Shown one piece after another: positions 9,184 to 16,668 of a stretch of DNA of 64,000 nucleotides (within the stretch, counting starts at the first letter, position 1; every line of letters begins with the position of its first letter). The DNA is taken from NCBI GenBank assembly GCA_052170475.1, contig JBQNAL010000002.1:124001-188000 (forward strand), read 5' to 3'. This DNA comes from CAJPQU01 sp052170475 (GTDB lineage: Bacteria; Bacillota; Negativicutes; Selenomonadales; Selenomonadaceae). The notes beneath the pieces were generated by a model. That model was not told where the DNA came from. It ran no database searches and saw only the letters and a program-made list of their open reading frames with translations. The translations under genes were made by a program, and so were the position numbers.

Positions 9184-10056
9184 ATGAATCGTAATGAACC
9201 TTGCTGGTGCGGCAGCGGAAAGAAGTATAAGCATTGCCATTTGGCCTTTGACGAGCGACTGAATGGGATGACGTTTGACGTTTTCAAGGGGCAGGTTCGC
9301 CCACCGCGCAAGATCATCAACAATGAAGCGGACATTGAGGGCATTCGCAAGGCTGGGGTCATCAATGACGGGGCGCTCGATCTCATGGCGGAGATGGTAC
9401 GACCGGGGATAGATACGGAAACGCTCGATCGGGCGGCGGGCGACTACATCACGTCCCACGGCGGCGTGGCTGCCTGCCTCAACTACGAGGGCTACCCGAA
9501 GAATGTCTGCATTTCCCTCAATGATGTAGTATGCCACGGGATCCCCTCCAAGGAGACCATTCTCAAGGAAGGGGACATCGTGAACATTGACATCACCACG
9601 ATCCTCAACGGCTATTTTGCGGATGCGTCGCGGATGTTCATGATCGGAGAGGTCTCCCCGGATGCACGCCGCTTGGTGCAGGTGGCGAAGGAATGCATGG
9701 AGCTTGGGATTGCGGCAGCTAGGCCGTGGCATTATTTAGGCGACATCGGTGCGGCCTGCGGCAATCATGCGCATGAAAACGGCTGCTCGGTAGTGACGCG
9801 GCTGGGCGGTCATGGCGTGGGGAAGGCGTTTCACTTGGAACCGTTCGTCCCCCATGTGGGCGAAGTGAATACGGGGATGCTTTTGGTGCCGGGGATGACG
9901 CTGACGGTGGAGCCGATGATCAATGCGGGCACCCATAAGGTGACGATTGACGCTGTGGATGGCTGGACGGTGCGAACGAAGGATCATAAGCTCTCGGCGC
10001 AGTGGGAGAAAACGATCCTCATCACGGAAACGGGAACGGAGGTCTTGTCGAGCTGA
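9184..10056 (+). CDS. map: Methionine aminopeptidase type I with N-terminal SEC-C zinc motif
   Basis: Removes the initiator methionine from nascent proteins. The 290-aa product starts with a SEC-C motif (NRNEPCWCGSGKKYKHCH), a zinc-binding tag seen on a subset of bacterial MetAPs, followed by the pita-bread fold. Metal ligands are visible: two Asp in NIDITTILNGYFADASRMF, His in GGHGVGKAFHLEPFV, Glu in TVEPMI and Glu in SAQWEKTILITE. The ATG at 9184 is preceded by GGGAGCGAG and begins exactly at the SEC-C motif; the longer open frame upstream is intergenic. Overlaps the helicase gene by 1 base. Confidence 0.95.
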   Translation: MNRNEPCWCGSGKKYKHCHLAFDERLNGMTFDVFKGQVRPPRKIINNEADIEGIRKAGVINDGALDLMAEMVRPGIDTETLDRAAGDYITSHGGVAACLNYEGYPKNVCISLNDVVCHGIPSKETILKEGDIVNIDITTILNGYFADASRMFMIGEVSPDARRLVQVAKECMELGIAAARPWHYLGDIGAACGNHAHENGCSVVTRLGGHGVGKAFHLEPFVPHVGEVNTGMLLVPGMTLTVEPMINAGTHKVTIDAVDGWTVRTKDHKLSAQWEKTILITETGTEVLSS

Positions 10057-11381
10057 TGAAAGGGTTTTTGGAGTTCCATATCCGTCCGTCGGCGATCGAG
10101 CTTCTTCATCGCCAGGGGATAGAGGAAGCGACGCCGGTGCAGGAAGCGGCGATTCCCGTGGTGCGGAGCGGACGTGACGCCATCGTACAGGCACCTACCG
10201 GCACGGGGAAGACGCTGGCCTTTTTGCTGCCGATCTTGGAGAAGCTCAAGCCGAACATCGGCGCGGTACAGGCACTCGTGGTGACACCCACCCGAGAGCT
10301 GACAGTGCAGATTGCGCGGGTGGCCAATGCCTTGGCGCCGCTCTACGGCGTTCATGCCTTGGCGCTCTATGGAGGACAGGACATTGAGCGTCAAAAAGAA
10401 AAAATTCGCCGCCAGCCGCACCTCCTCATTGGCACGCCGGGGCGATTGCTCGATCACCTGCGCCATCATACGCTGCGGTTGGATACCGTGAACAAGGTCG
10501 TTTTGGATGAAGCGGATGAAATGCTGAAATTGGGTTTTATCGAAGATGTGGAAACGCTGCTAAAAGCATTGGCGAAGGATCGGCAGCTCCTCTTATTCTC
10601 CGCTACGATCCCGGAGCGCATACGGAAATTGGCGCATCGGTTCATGCGGCGGCCGGAAGAAATCACCATCAAAGGGGCGCAGGTCACACTCGATACCATT
10701 CATCAAGTGACCATGGAGGTCAAAGAGCCGGATAAGCTGGATCGGCTGTCGCTCCTCATCAACGAAACTCAGCCATACCTGATGATGGTCTTTTGCACTA
10801 CCCGGGAGAAGGTACGACGGGTGACTTATGAGTTGATTCGTCGGGGCTACTTGGCGGACGAACTCTCTGGCGATTTGACGCAGGCGCAGCGGGCGCTGGT
10901 TCTTCGTCGCTTTCGTCAGGCGGCGCTCCAAATCTTAGTGACGACGGACATCGCGGCGCGGGGGCTTGACATCGAGGGTGTGACCCATGTGGTGAATTAC
11001 GATTTGCCGCGGACGACGGAAGATTACATTCATCGCATCGGCCGCACCGGACGCGCGGGTCGGGAGGGGGAAGCGGTTACCTTCGTCACCGCTCGCCAGT
11101 ATGAGGCGCTGCGCCGGATCGAGGCGGGGATTCGCGCTCGGATCACGCGCCGAGAGGCGACGAGACACACCGAGACGGTAGGGGTGCGCCGCGAACGTGT
11201 GGAATCAGGGCAAAGCGCGACCTCGAAGCCATTGCCCAAGGCAAAGCGCACGGCGACACCCCTGAGCAAATACGCCAATCGAAAGGGCGCTGACCATAAG
11301 GGGCGCAATCCTCGCAGCCGCCGTCAGAAGAGTGGGCGAGGGAATGCGCCGCAAGCGCCGAAGGGGAAAAAGAAACGCTAA
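10056..11381 (+). CDS. DEAD-box RNA helicase (CshA-like)
   Basis: ATP-dependent RNA helicase acting in RNA decay, ribosome assembly or cold adaptation. Of 441 aa, the first about 365 hold the two RecA lobes: Q-motif region ATPVQEAAIPV, APTGTGKT (motif I), PTRELTVQ, TPGRLLDHL, VLDEADEM (motif II), SAT (III), TTDIAARGLDIEGV (V) and HRIGRTGRAGR (VI). The last about 70 residues are rich in Lys, Arg and Gly, a typical RNA-binding tail. ATG overlaps the map stop by 1 base, so the two are translationally linked. A terminator follows. The exact orthologue (CshA, CshB, DeaD) cannot be fixed by eye. Confidence 0.93.
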   Translation: MKGFLEFHIRPSAIELLHRQGIEEATPVQEAAIPVVRSGRDAIVQAPTGTGKTLAFLLPILEKLKPNIGAVQALVVTPTRELTVQIARVANALAPLYGVHALALYGGQDIERQKEKIRRQPHLLIGTPGRLLDHLRHHTLRLDTVNKVVLDEADEMLKLGFIEDVETLLKALAKDRQLLLFSATIPERIRKLAHRFMRRPEEITIKGAQVTLDTIHQVTMEVKEPDKLDRLSLLINETQPYLMMVFCTTREKVRRVTYELIRRGYLADELSGDLTQAQRALVLRRFRQAALQILVTTDIAARGLDIEGVTHVVNYDLPRTTEDYIHRIGRTGRAGREGEAVTFVTARQYEALRRIEAGIRARITRREATRHTETVGVRRERVESGQSATSKPLPKAKRTATPLSKYANRKGADHKGRNPRSRRQKSGRGNAPQAPKGKKKR

Positions 11382-11396
11382 CACCTCGCGCAAATA

Positions 11397-11440
11397 AAAA
11401 ACAGGAACCAACTCCGTCGGAGCGGGTTCCTGTTTTGTTT
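11397..11440. terminator. Bidirectional terminator after helicase gene
   Basis: AAAACAGGAACC (11397-11409) pairs with GGTTCCTGTTTT (11425-11436); A-rich on one side and T-rich on the other, so it can stop both the plus-strand helicase transcript and the convergent minus-strand membrane gene. Confidence 0.8.
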
Positions 11441-11459
11441 GAGCGGTTCGAGGGGGCAG

Positions 11460-11879
11460 TCATTCGGCGGCTTGCGCTCGATAGCGCCGGAAGCCGCGCA
11501 AACTCACGAAAGTGACGATCCCTGTGACGAAGGCCAAGCCGGTGATGGTGATGGCTTCCCATAAGGGAAGCGAGATATGACCGTTCATGGCGCGCCAGAT
11601 ATTGAAGCCATTGAAGCCACTGCACAGGAGAAGCACGAAAAAGGCGGCAGACATCTTTCCGGCGGGCGCCAGTATATACGCTGTGATCATCAAGACGACG
11701 ATGGACGCGATCCCTTCCAAGCCGAGATCTAAGAGCAACGGAACGAAACTGGGCGTCGTCTGATACTTCATCGTCATGAGAAAGGTGAACCCTTTAACAC
11801 CAACGTAAATGAAAAGGGACAGACAAAGGACGAAGAGCCAAGCAAAGCTGTGGCGAATGAAGCGGAAGAAACTATCCAT
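11460..11879 (-). CDS. Small membrane protein, four predicted helices
   Basis: I do not recognise this 139-aa protein. It has four hydrophobic stretches (about residues 12-34, 46-68, 75-95 and 108-130) and a basic tail RGFRRYRAQ, suggesting an inner-membrane protein with a positively charged cytoplasmic end. It resembles phosphate-starvation PsiE-like proteins in size and helix count (the FxxLLLDLGLEG segment), but that is a weak resemblance. Start ATG at 11879 with AAGGAGA upstream. It stands alone, convergent with the helicase gene and divergent from the riboswitch region. Confidence 0.7.
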   Translation of the reverse strand: MDSFFRFIRHSFAWLFVLCLSLFIYVGVKGFTFLMTMKYQTTPSFVPLLLDLGLEGIASIVVLMITAYILAPAGKMSAAFFVLLLCSGFNGFNIWRAMNGHISLPLWEAITITGLAFVTGIVTFVSLRGFRRYRAQAAE

Positions 11880-12074
11880 AGCGCAGTCTCCTTGACCTGA
11901 TCGAAAAATATTCCCTCACGGGGTAAATTCCTTTCTCTTATTGTATCGCGTCACGAGGCTCGAGGCAATAAGAATTTTGGGCTACTGTCGCCTTGCTGTC
12001 TCTGGGGAGCAACCTGTCCTCTTGGAGCGTGCAAGGCACAGGTAGAATTTTGAATAAATTTTATAAAAATTCGC

Positions 12075-12103
12075 TTGACAGATGTTTTCCTGCGTGCTAT
12101 GAT
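12075..12103 (+). promoter_or_regulatory. Promoter of cobalamin riboswitch 1
   Basis: TTGACA (12075-12080), 17-bp spacer, TATGAT (12098-12103): a near-consensus sigma-A promoter. Transcription would start just before the riboswitch fold. The 195 bases between the membrane gene and this site show no other feature. Confidence 0.75.
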
Positions 12104-12112
12104 GAACTTGTA

Positions 12113-12345
12113 AATTTGATGGAAGAAGATTGGAAATTGCATAGAGATTGGATCAGGTGTCGGAAGACTTAATAGAAAAGTTGGAAAAGCCAACGCGGTC
12201 CCGCCACTGTAACAGCGAGCGTTCCTATAAATGTCACTGGGGGATTTTCCTCTGGGAAGGCGTAGGAAAGCGAAGACCTGGAGCCAGGAGAACTGCCTGA
12301 TCAACGATCACCGTTTGACCTGCGAGAGATGGGGAAGGGGATTTT
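12113..12345 (+). promoter_or_regulatory. Cobalamin riboswitch 1
   Basis: The conserved core is readable: AAAAGTTGGAAAAGCCAACG, GGTCCCGCCACTGTAACAG, TCACTGGG, CTGGGAAGGCG and the B12 box AGCCAGGAGAACTGCCTG (12282-12299). A tail after the B12 box (ACGATCACCGTT then ACCTGCGAG and GATGGGGAAGGGGATT) is shared with riboswitch 2 and may form the distal loop-loop element. A transcription terminator follows at 12403-12434. No obvious gene starts directly after it: three structured repeats and a second promoter intervene before 12917 and cbiK, so the controlled gene is uncertain. Confidence 0.92.
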
Positions 12346-12402
12346 GGTTTCGCTGTTCTTCTTGGCTGTTGAGGCTGAGGGGTGGTAGTGTACCGTGCGT
12401 TC

Positions 12403-12434
12403 GCTCTTTTCCGCTTGCGGGAAAGAGCTTTTTT
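12403..12434 (+). terminator. Terminator (expression platform) after riboswitch 1
   Basis: GCTCTTTTCCGC (12403-12414), 2-base loop, GCGGGAAAGAGC (12417-12428), then TTTTTT: a 12-bp stem with one G-U pair. It lies about 100 bases beyond the B12 box and is the likely off-switch. Confidence 0.8.
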
Positions 12435-12441
12435 AGTGGCA

Positions 12442-12830
12442 GAAAGTTTTCTCCATGGTTTCAGCTCTATGGAGAAGCATTGCTCATACATTCAAGTCCT
12501 AATTTCGCCGCTTTGCGGCGAGTCCCGGAATGCCTCCGGGCGTTCCGGGATCCCTCCTTTTTTTGGAGGCTTCGTTTGTCGAAAGGTTTTCTCCATGGTT
12601 TCAGCTCTATGGAGAAGCACTGCTCATACATTTCATTCAGTTCTATTTGCCGCTTTGCGGCAAAATCCCGGAAGGGCGCGAGCGTTTCCGGGATCCCCTC
12701 CTTTTTTTTGAGGGTTTACGTTGTCGAAAGGTTTTCTCCATGGTTTCAGCTCCATGGAGAAGCATTGCTCATACATTTCATTCTTTCGCCGGCTGCGGCG
12801 GGGCTCCTTGGGTGGGAACTTAGGGGGTCT
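12442..12830 (+). repeat. Three tandem structured repeats (units of 139 and 145 bases, last unit short)
   Basis: Copies begin at 12442, 12581 and 12726. Each holds hairpin 1 (TTCTCCATGG with CTATGGAGAA), a conserved GCTCATACATT, and a GCCGC-loop-GCGGC hairpin. Copies 1 and 2 add a CCCGGAA/TTCCGGG hairpin and a C-rich/T7-8/G-rich element, which copy 3 largely lacks. Differences preserve pairing: hairpin 1 has G-U in copies 1-2 but G-C in copy 3; the second hairpin closes with C-G in copy 1 and T-A in copy 2. Unit lengths are each 1 more than a multiple of three, so the repeats fall in different frames: conserved as nucleic acid, not protein. Together with the riboswitch and terminator they fill the 1-kb gene-free stretch 11880-12916. 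Confidence 0.85.
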
Positions 12831-12871
12831 TCTTTTTTCATACGGGACTTTTCGCGTTTTGGCGAGAAGTT

Positions 12872-12899
12872 TTGTATAGAGGATTTTTTATGCTATAAT
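12872..12899 (+). promoter_or_regulatory. Promoter for the 12917 gene
   Basis: TTGTAT (12872-12877), 16 bp, perfect TATAAT (12894-12899), 17 bases before the ATG. It allows expression independent of riboswitch 1. Confidence 0.6.
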
Positions 12900-12916
12900 A
12901 GAAAGGTGGAGATCTC

Positions 12917-13291
12917 ATGAGTAGTTTGCAGGGAAAAGGGTTGACGGCACTTCGGATGCCGGCAGTGAGCCCGGCTTTGAGCGACGTCGAAGGGGACTGG
13001 TGCCAGAATCCGCACCTTCGCGTGGAAGAACGGACGCCGCTTGAAGCGAGGATCGCTGCGGAGCGCCCGGCGCTCGCTTCGGGGCTGAAAAAGCTCCGTG
13101 AGGCGCTGGGGGAAGCAACGTACACCCAGTACATTGACTCGGTGCGCAATTTGACGAAGAGCGGCAAGACGCTCCTCTTGGTGGCGGATGGGTTTCGCCA
13201 TCGGTCGCTTTTGGAGCGGGGCTTCATTCCGGCGCTCAAGGCGGCGTTTGACGTTTCGACGGTGCGCGTGGTAGCCAATTCCTATCTCTGA
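12917..13291 (+). CDS. Small protein with a DnaA N-domain-like C-terminus
   Basis: 124 aa. Residues about 50-124 (ASGLKKLREALGEATYTQYI, then SGKTLLLVADGFRHRSLLE and a final VSTVRVVANSYL) have the pattern of the DnaA N-terminal domain: a helix with a 'L..L...L....Y..YI' pattern, a strand of the type 'L.L.V.', then helices ending in 'L..AF'. That fold in DnaA binds partners such as DnaB or regulators. The first 45 residues are unstructured-looking and proline-containing. ATG at 12917 with AAAGGTGG upstream. Whether it is a replication protein or a reused interaction domain cannot be told. It ends 89 bases before cbiK and has its own promoter. Confidence 0.65.
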   Translation: MSSLQGKGLTALRMPAVSPALSDVEGDWCQNPHLRVEERTPLEARIAAERPALASGLKKLREALGEATYTQYIDSVRNLTKSGKTLLLVADGFRHRSLLERGFIPALKAAFDVSTVRVVANSYL

Positions 13292-13380
13292 GGAAGAATT
13301 TCTGCGGGGCGGCGGTGAGCCTCCCCGTGGATTCTTTGGCCTTTTGGCCATATTTTTACAATACAAAAGGAGAGAACGGT

Positions 13381-14379
13381 ATGAAGAAAAATTGGAAAAA
13401 TCTCTTGGCAGCCTCTTTGGCATGCACCACCATCCTTGGCTTTACGGCTTCGGCGAGCGCCATGGGCTATGAGCTGAACCCGGAGGTCAAGGATGCGACG
13501 CCGGCGCTCAAAATGGCGGCGCAGATCGGCATCTTAAAACACGAAACGCCGGAATTACAGGGCATGGAAAATAAGGATGCCATTCTCGTCATGAGCTTCG
13601 GTACGACGTTCAAAGAGACGCGTCAGAAGACCATTGAGGCTACGGTGGCGGCCATTCAGGCGGCGCATCCGAATACGAAGGTCGTGCTTTCCTTCACGTC
13701 GCACATCATCATCGATCGCATCAAGGCGAAAGAGGGCCTCGATATTCCGACGCCGGAACAGGCGTTAGAGGATCTGAAAGAGGAAGGCTACACGCGGGTG
13801 GCCATCACGTCGCTCGATCTCTTCCCAGGGATGGAGTACGCCTATGATACGGCGGTGTTCAATCTCTACAAGAACGAGTTTAAGAAGATGACGTTGGGGA
13901 CGCCGCTGATGTACTGGATGGGGCAGGAGGAGCAGCCGGACGATGTGGCCGAGTTCGTCAAGGCGGTAGCGACGCAGCTCCCGATGCAGGGACCGAAGGA
14001 CGCCGTCCTCCTGATGGCGCACGGCACGCCGCATCCGTCGAATGCCTACTATGCGGTCATCCAGACCCGGGTGGATTTGGCGAAGATGAAAAATGTGTTT
14101 GTCTACACGGTGGAAGGCTGGCCGCAGCTTGGCGACATCATTCCGAAGCTGAAGATGGCCGGGGTGGAGCATGTGACGCTGATGCCGATTATGATGGTGG
14201 CCGGAGATCACGCCAACAACGATATGGCGGGCGATGAGCCGGATTCCCATAAGTCGCAGCTCATGGCTGCGGGCTTTAAGGTGGACACCTACATCCATGG
14301 CTTAGGCGAGAACGCCGCCGTTCGTCAGCTCTTCGTGGAGCGTGCCAACGACGCGTGGAACACTTTAGAAGAAAAATAA
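13381..14379 (+). CDS. cbiK: Exported sirohydrochlorin cobaltochelatase, CbiK type
   Basis: 332 aa. Class II chelatase inserting Co(II) (or Fe(II)) into sirohydrochlorin-type rings. An N-terminal signal peptide is clear (KKNWKNLLAA... cleavage near SASA-MG, residues 27-28), so the mature enzyme should be periplasmic, as for the CbiK-P of Desulfovibrio. The fold motifs are present: ILVMSFGTTFKETRQ near 68, LFPGMEYAYD near 148, LMAHGTPHPSNAYY with His214, and MMVAGDHANNDMAGDEPDSH with His277; these two histidines fall where CbiK binds its metal. The ATG at 13381 starts the signal peptide. Located after riboswitch 1 and before riboswitch 2. A periplasmic site suits salvage or metal removal better than biosynthesis, which is my inference. 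Confidence 0.9.
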   Translation: MKKNWKNLLAASLACTTILGFTASASAMGYELNPEVKDATPALKMAAQIGILKHETPELQGMENKDAILVMSFGTTFKETRQKTIEATVAAIQAAHPNTKVVLSFTSHIIIDRIKAKEGLDIPTPEQALEDLKEEGYTRVAITSLDLFPGMEYAYDTAVFNLYKNEFKKMTLGTPLMYWMGQEEQPDDVAEFVKAVATQLPMQGPKDAVLLMAHGTPHPSNAYYAVIQTRVDLAKMKNVFVYTVEGWPQLGDIIPKLKMAGVEHVTLMPIMMVAGDHANNDMAGDEPDSHKSQLMAAGFKVDTYIHGLGENAAVRQLFVERANDAWNTLEEK

Positions 14380-14414
14380 GTGCTGTCGCTCCGTAGCGGA
14401 TCGCGTGCAAGAGC

Positions 14415-14453
14415 AGAGGGGGCTTCCCATCAGGGAAGCCCCCTCTCTTTTCA
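14415..14453 (+). terminator. Terminator of cbiK
   Basis: A perfect 14-bp stem, AGAGGGGGCTTCCC (14415-14428) with GGGAAGCCCCCTCT (14433-14446), 4-base loop, followed by CTTTTC. Confidence 0.9.
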
Positions 14454-14510
14454 TGAATCGGAAACATCGGTGCGTTCTTCGTCGGTTATGCAGTCTTTCA
14501 TGAAACTTCG

Positions 14511-14539
14511 TTGACAAGGTGCGGGCGTGATGATAATAT
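14511..14539 (+). promoter_or_regulatory. Promoter of cobalamin riboswitch 2
   Basis: Consensus TTGACA (14511-14516), 17-bp spacer, TAATAT (14534-14539). Confidence 0.7.
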
Positions 14540-14545
14540 GGTGAT

Positions 14546-14775
14546 GGTCGTAGATGAAAATTTCATAGATGGAATCAGGTGCGCAATAGCGCTCAATAGG
14601 GAAGTTCGGTAGAAGCCGACGCGATCCCGTCACTGTGGCAGGGAGTTTTCCCCTTATGAACCACTGAGGCTCAGGCTTTGGGAAGGGTGGGGGAGGCGAT
14701 GATCTGGAGCCAGGAGACCTACCTGATGGACGATCACCGTTGTACCTGCGAGCGATGGGGAGGGGATTGGCCGGC
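14546..14775 (+). promoter_or_regulatory. Cobalamin riboswitch 2
   Basis: Core elements: GGAATCAGGTGCGC, AGTTCGGTAGAAGCCGAC, GCGATCCCGTCACTGTGGCA, CCACTGAGGC, TTGGGAAGG and the B12 box AGCCAGGAGACCTACCTG (14708-14725). The tail ACGATCACCGTT...ACCTGCGAG...GATGGGGAGGGGATT matches that of riboswitch 1. The terminator at 14821-14848 lies directly before the half-length cobN, so here the regulated gene is clear. With its promoter and terminators it accounts for the 500-base gap 14380-14879. Confidence 0.92.
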
Positions 14776-14820
14776 ATGGCAGTCTGGATGCTTTGAGACG
14801 GACATGGCCGGCTTTGAACT

Positions 14821-14848
14821 GAGCCTTTTTCGCAGAGGCTCTTTTTTC
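14821..14848 (+). terminator. Expression-platform terminator of riboswitch 2
   Basis: GAGCCT (14821-14826), 9-base loop, AGGCTC (14836-14841), then TTTTTT, 32 bases before the ATG of the half-length cobN. Cobalamin binding would be expected to favour it. Confidence 0.75.
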
Positions 14849-14879
14849 TTGGCGACGACTTCAAAATCGAGGTGGGAAG

Positions 14880-16643
14880 ATGTTTAGTTCACTGATCGCG
14901 CCGCTGCCCATGCAGCGCGCCGGACTCTACGGGGCGTGGGGGCAGCTTGATGAGGCGTTGCGGCTGTATTGTCATGCGCGAGGAGATGTGGTGCAGGATC
15001 TGGCGCCTCTGAAGACACGGGTGCGTCAACGGGCGGCAGCTTGCCATTTATCCTCAGATATTCCCGAGGGCGAGGATTTTGATGAGTACGTTGGCCGCCT
15101 TTACCGTCGCGTGGTGGATCTTCGTCACATGCCGGTGCGGGCGGGCCTTGCGGATCGCCGCCTGTCAGGTGCGGCGCTCACCGCCTATGTGGTGAGCCGG
15201 GTGCGGTTCGCAGGGGAAGCGCCGTCCTTGCTGCGCGTTCTGTCGCGTGAGTGCGGTATCCCGTCCACGGATCTTTTTGAGCGGTGCAGCCTGACGGATG
15301 AGATGGGGCAGACCCGGGGCGAAGCGCGCGATGCATTAGAAGACACCATGACGGCCATGGTGGATGGTCTCGCGGCGGGGGGCTTTTCTCAGGAGGCCGT
15401 GCAGCAGGTGATGGCATGGCCTGAGGTGCAAAAGATGTCCGGGCAAGGGAAAAGGGAGGTCGGAGGGGTCTTTGCTTATATCATAGAGAAATTGATCCCC
15501 TCTCTTCGCCTTTCGGCAGTGAATCGGGAGGCGGTCGCGCCGGCGAAGGGGACGGCACTTTCCTGTCTGCCGTCGCCGCAAGGATGGGCATTGGGGAAAA
15601 AATTGGGAGACGCTTTTCTTGAACGCTTTCTTCTCGATGAGGGGCATTATCCGACCACGGTGGTGATGATCCTTTGGGAGGAGGCCAATCGCCGCAGCGG
15701 CGGTCAATGTGTAGCGGAGTTCCTTTATCTTTTAGGGGTTCGCCCCGTATGGAATGAGCAGGGAAAGGTCAGTCGCCTCTCGGTCATTCCCGCACGAGAA
15801 CTTCGGCGGCCGCGCATCGATGTCGTCGCTTGCGTGAGCGGACGCTTCCGTCGGTGGATGGGGGCGGTGACGAATCTCTTGGGTGCGGCGGTGGAACAGG
15901 TGGCGGCACTCCCGGGGCGGGATGCGGATAATTTTCTTGCCCGCCATATCGAAATGGATGGGGCATGGCTGCGGCTGAAAGGATATGACGCGCGGACGGC
16001 GGCACGGGAGGCGAGGCAGCGCGTGTTTTTGGAACCGCCGTCAGACGGTCGTATGGCACAGATTCCCTTGATTTTGCGTCGGAGTTTGTACCGATTGGAT
16101 GCGGTGGTGAAAAATGAGGACAATCGGGCGACGCACATGTTTTGCTCTGATGTTTATCCGGCCTGCCAAGGGGCAGTGATGGCGGCGGCACGAGAGTTAA
16201 CGGGTCATCTCCCTGCGGGCTACGTGGGAGACAGCGCAGATCCTGAGCGCGTTCGCGTGCGTTCGGTAGAGGTGGAAGCACGTCGCCTCTTTTGGGGTGA
16301 GGCGATGAATCCTAAGTTTTTGGCCTCTCTTCGTTCCTATGGCGAAGCCGGCGCCTATGAGATGGCGCATTATTTGGAGCGCCTTTGCCGTTGGGATGCG
16401 TGCAGCGCTATCATGGAGGATTGGATGTATGAGATGGCGGCGCGTCTCTATTGCCTCAATAAGGATGTTGCGCAGTGGATGAGAGAGCAGGCGCCCTTGG
16501 CGTTATACCAACAATGTCAGGTTCTCTTGGAAGCGATGGATCAGGGGCGCTGGCAGGCGAAACATCGTACGCGGGCGGCTCTCTCTTCCTTGGCCGATTC
16601 GCTGGAGGCTGTGGCGGAGGAGAGCGGCATGATAAGAGCCTGA
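14880..16643 (+). CDS. Half-length CobN-like protein (C-terminal part only)
   Basis: 587 aa that align only with the C-terminal half of the two full CobN proteins of this window (from about residue 590 of the 21249 copy). Shared landmarks: IPEGEDFDEYVGRLYRRVVD, GGQCVAEFLYLLGVRPVW, LRRPRIDVVACVSG, VKNEDNRATHMF, EAMNPKFLASL and MEDWMYEMAARLY. The N-terminal half with the HxGTHGSLEWLPGK motif is absent and no trace precedes the ATG, which has GAGGTGGGAAG upstream. A conserved SDDYNAYHGGM-type loop reads SDVYPACQGAV here, losing an Asp and a His. I infer a non-catalytic partner, carrier or scaffold. It is not obviously a pseudogene: the frame is intact and riboswitch-controlled. Confidence 0.85.
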   Translation: MFSSLIAPLPMQRAGLYGAWGQLDEALRLYCHARGDVVQDLAPLKTRVRQRAAACHLSSDIPEGEDFDEYVGRLYRRVVDLRHMPVRAGLADRRLSGAALTAYVVSRVRFAGEAPSLLRVLSRECGIPSTDLFERCSLTDEMGQTRGEARDALEDTMTAMVDGLAAGGFSQEAVQQVMAWPEVQKMSGQGKREVGGVFAYIIEKLIPSLRLSAVNREAVAPAKGTALSCLPSPQGWALGKKLGDAFLERFLLDEGHYPTTVVMILWEEANRRSGGQCVAEFLYLLGVRPVWNEQGKVSRLSVIPARELRRPRIDVVACVSGRFRRWMGAVTNLLGAAVEQVAALPGRDADNFLARHIEMDGAWLRLKGYDARTAAREARQRVFLEPPSDGRMAQIPLILRRSLYRLDAVVKNEDNRATHMFCSDVYPACQGAVMAAARELTGHLPAGYVGDSADPERVRVRSVEVEARRLFWGEAMNPKFLASLRSYGEAGAYEMAHYLERLCRWDACSAIMEDWMYEMAARLYCLNKDVAQWMREQAPLALYQQCQVLLEAMDQGRWQAKHRTRAALSSLADSLEAVAEESGMIRA

Positions 16644-16668
16644 AGATCAAGTCATCTGAGGAATAGAG

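Noticed and set aside
12442..12830. CRISPR array
   Set aside because: Only three units of 139-145 bases, no short direct repeat with unique spacers, no cas genes.
12231..12920. A 229-codon open frame across the riboswitch tail and the three repeats
   Set aside because: It has no ribosome site, begins inside the riboswitch, and the repeat units lie in different frames because each is one base over a multiple of three; the conservation is structural, not coding.
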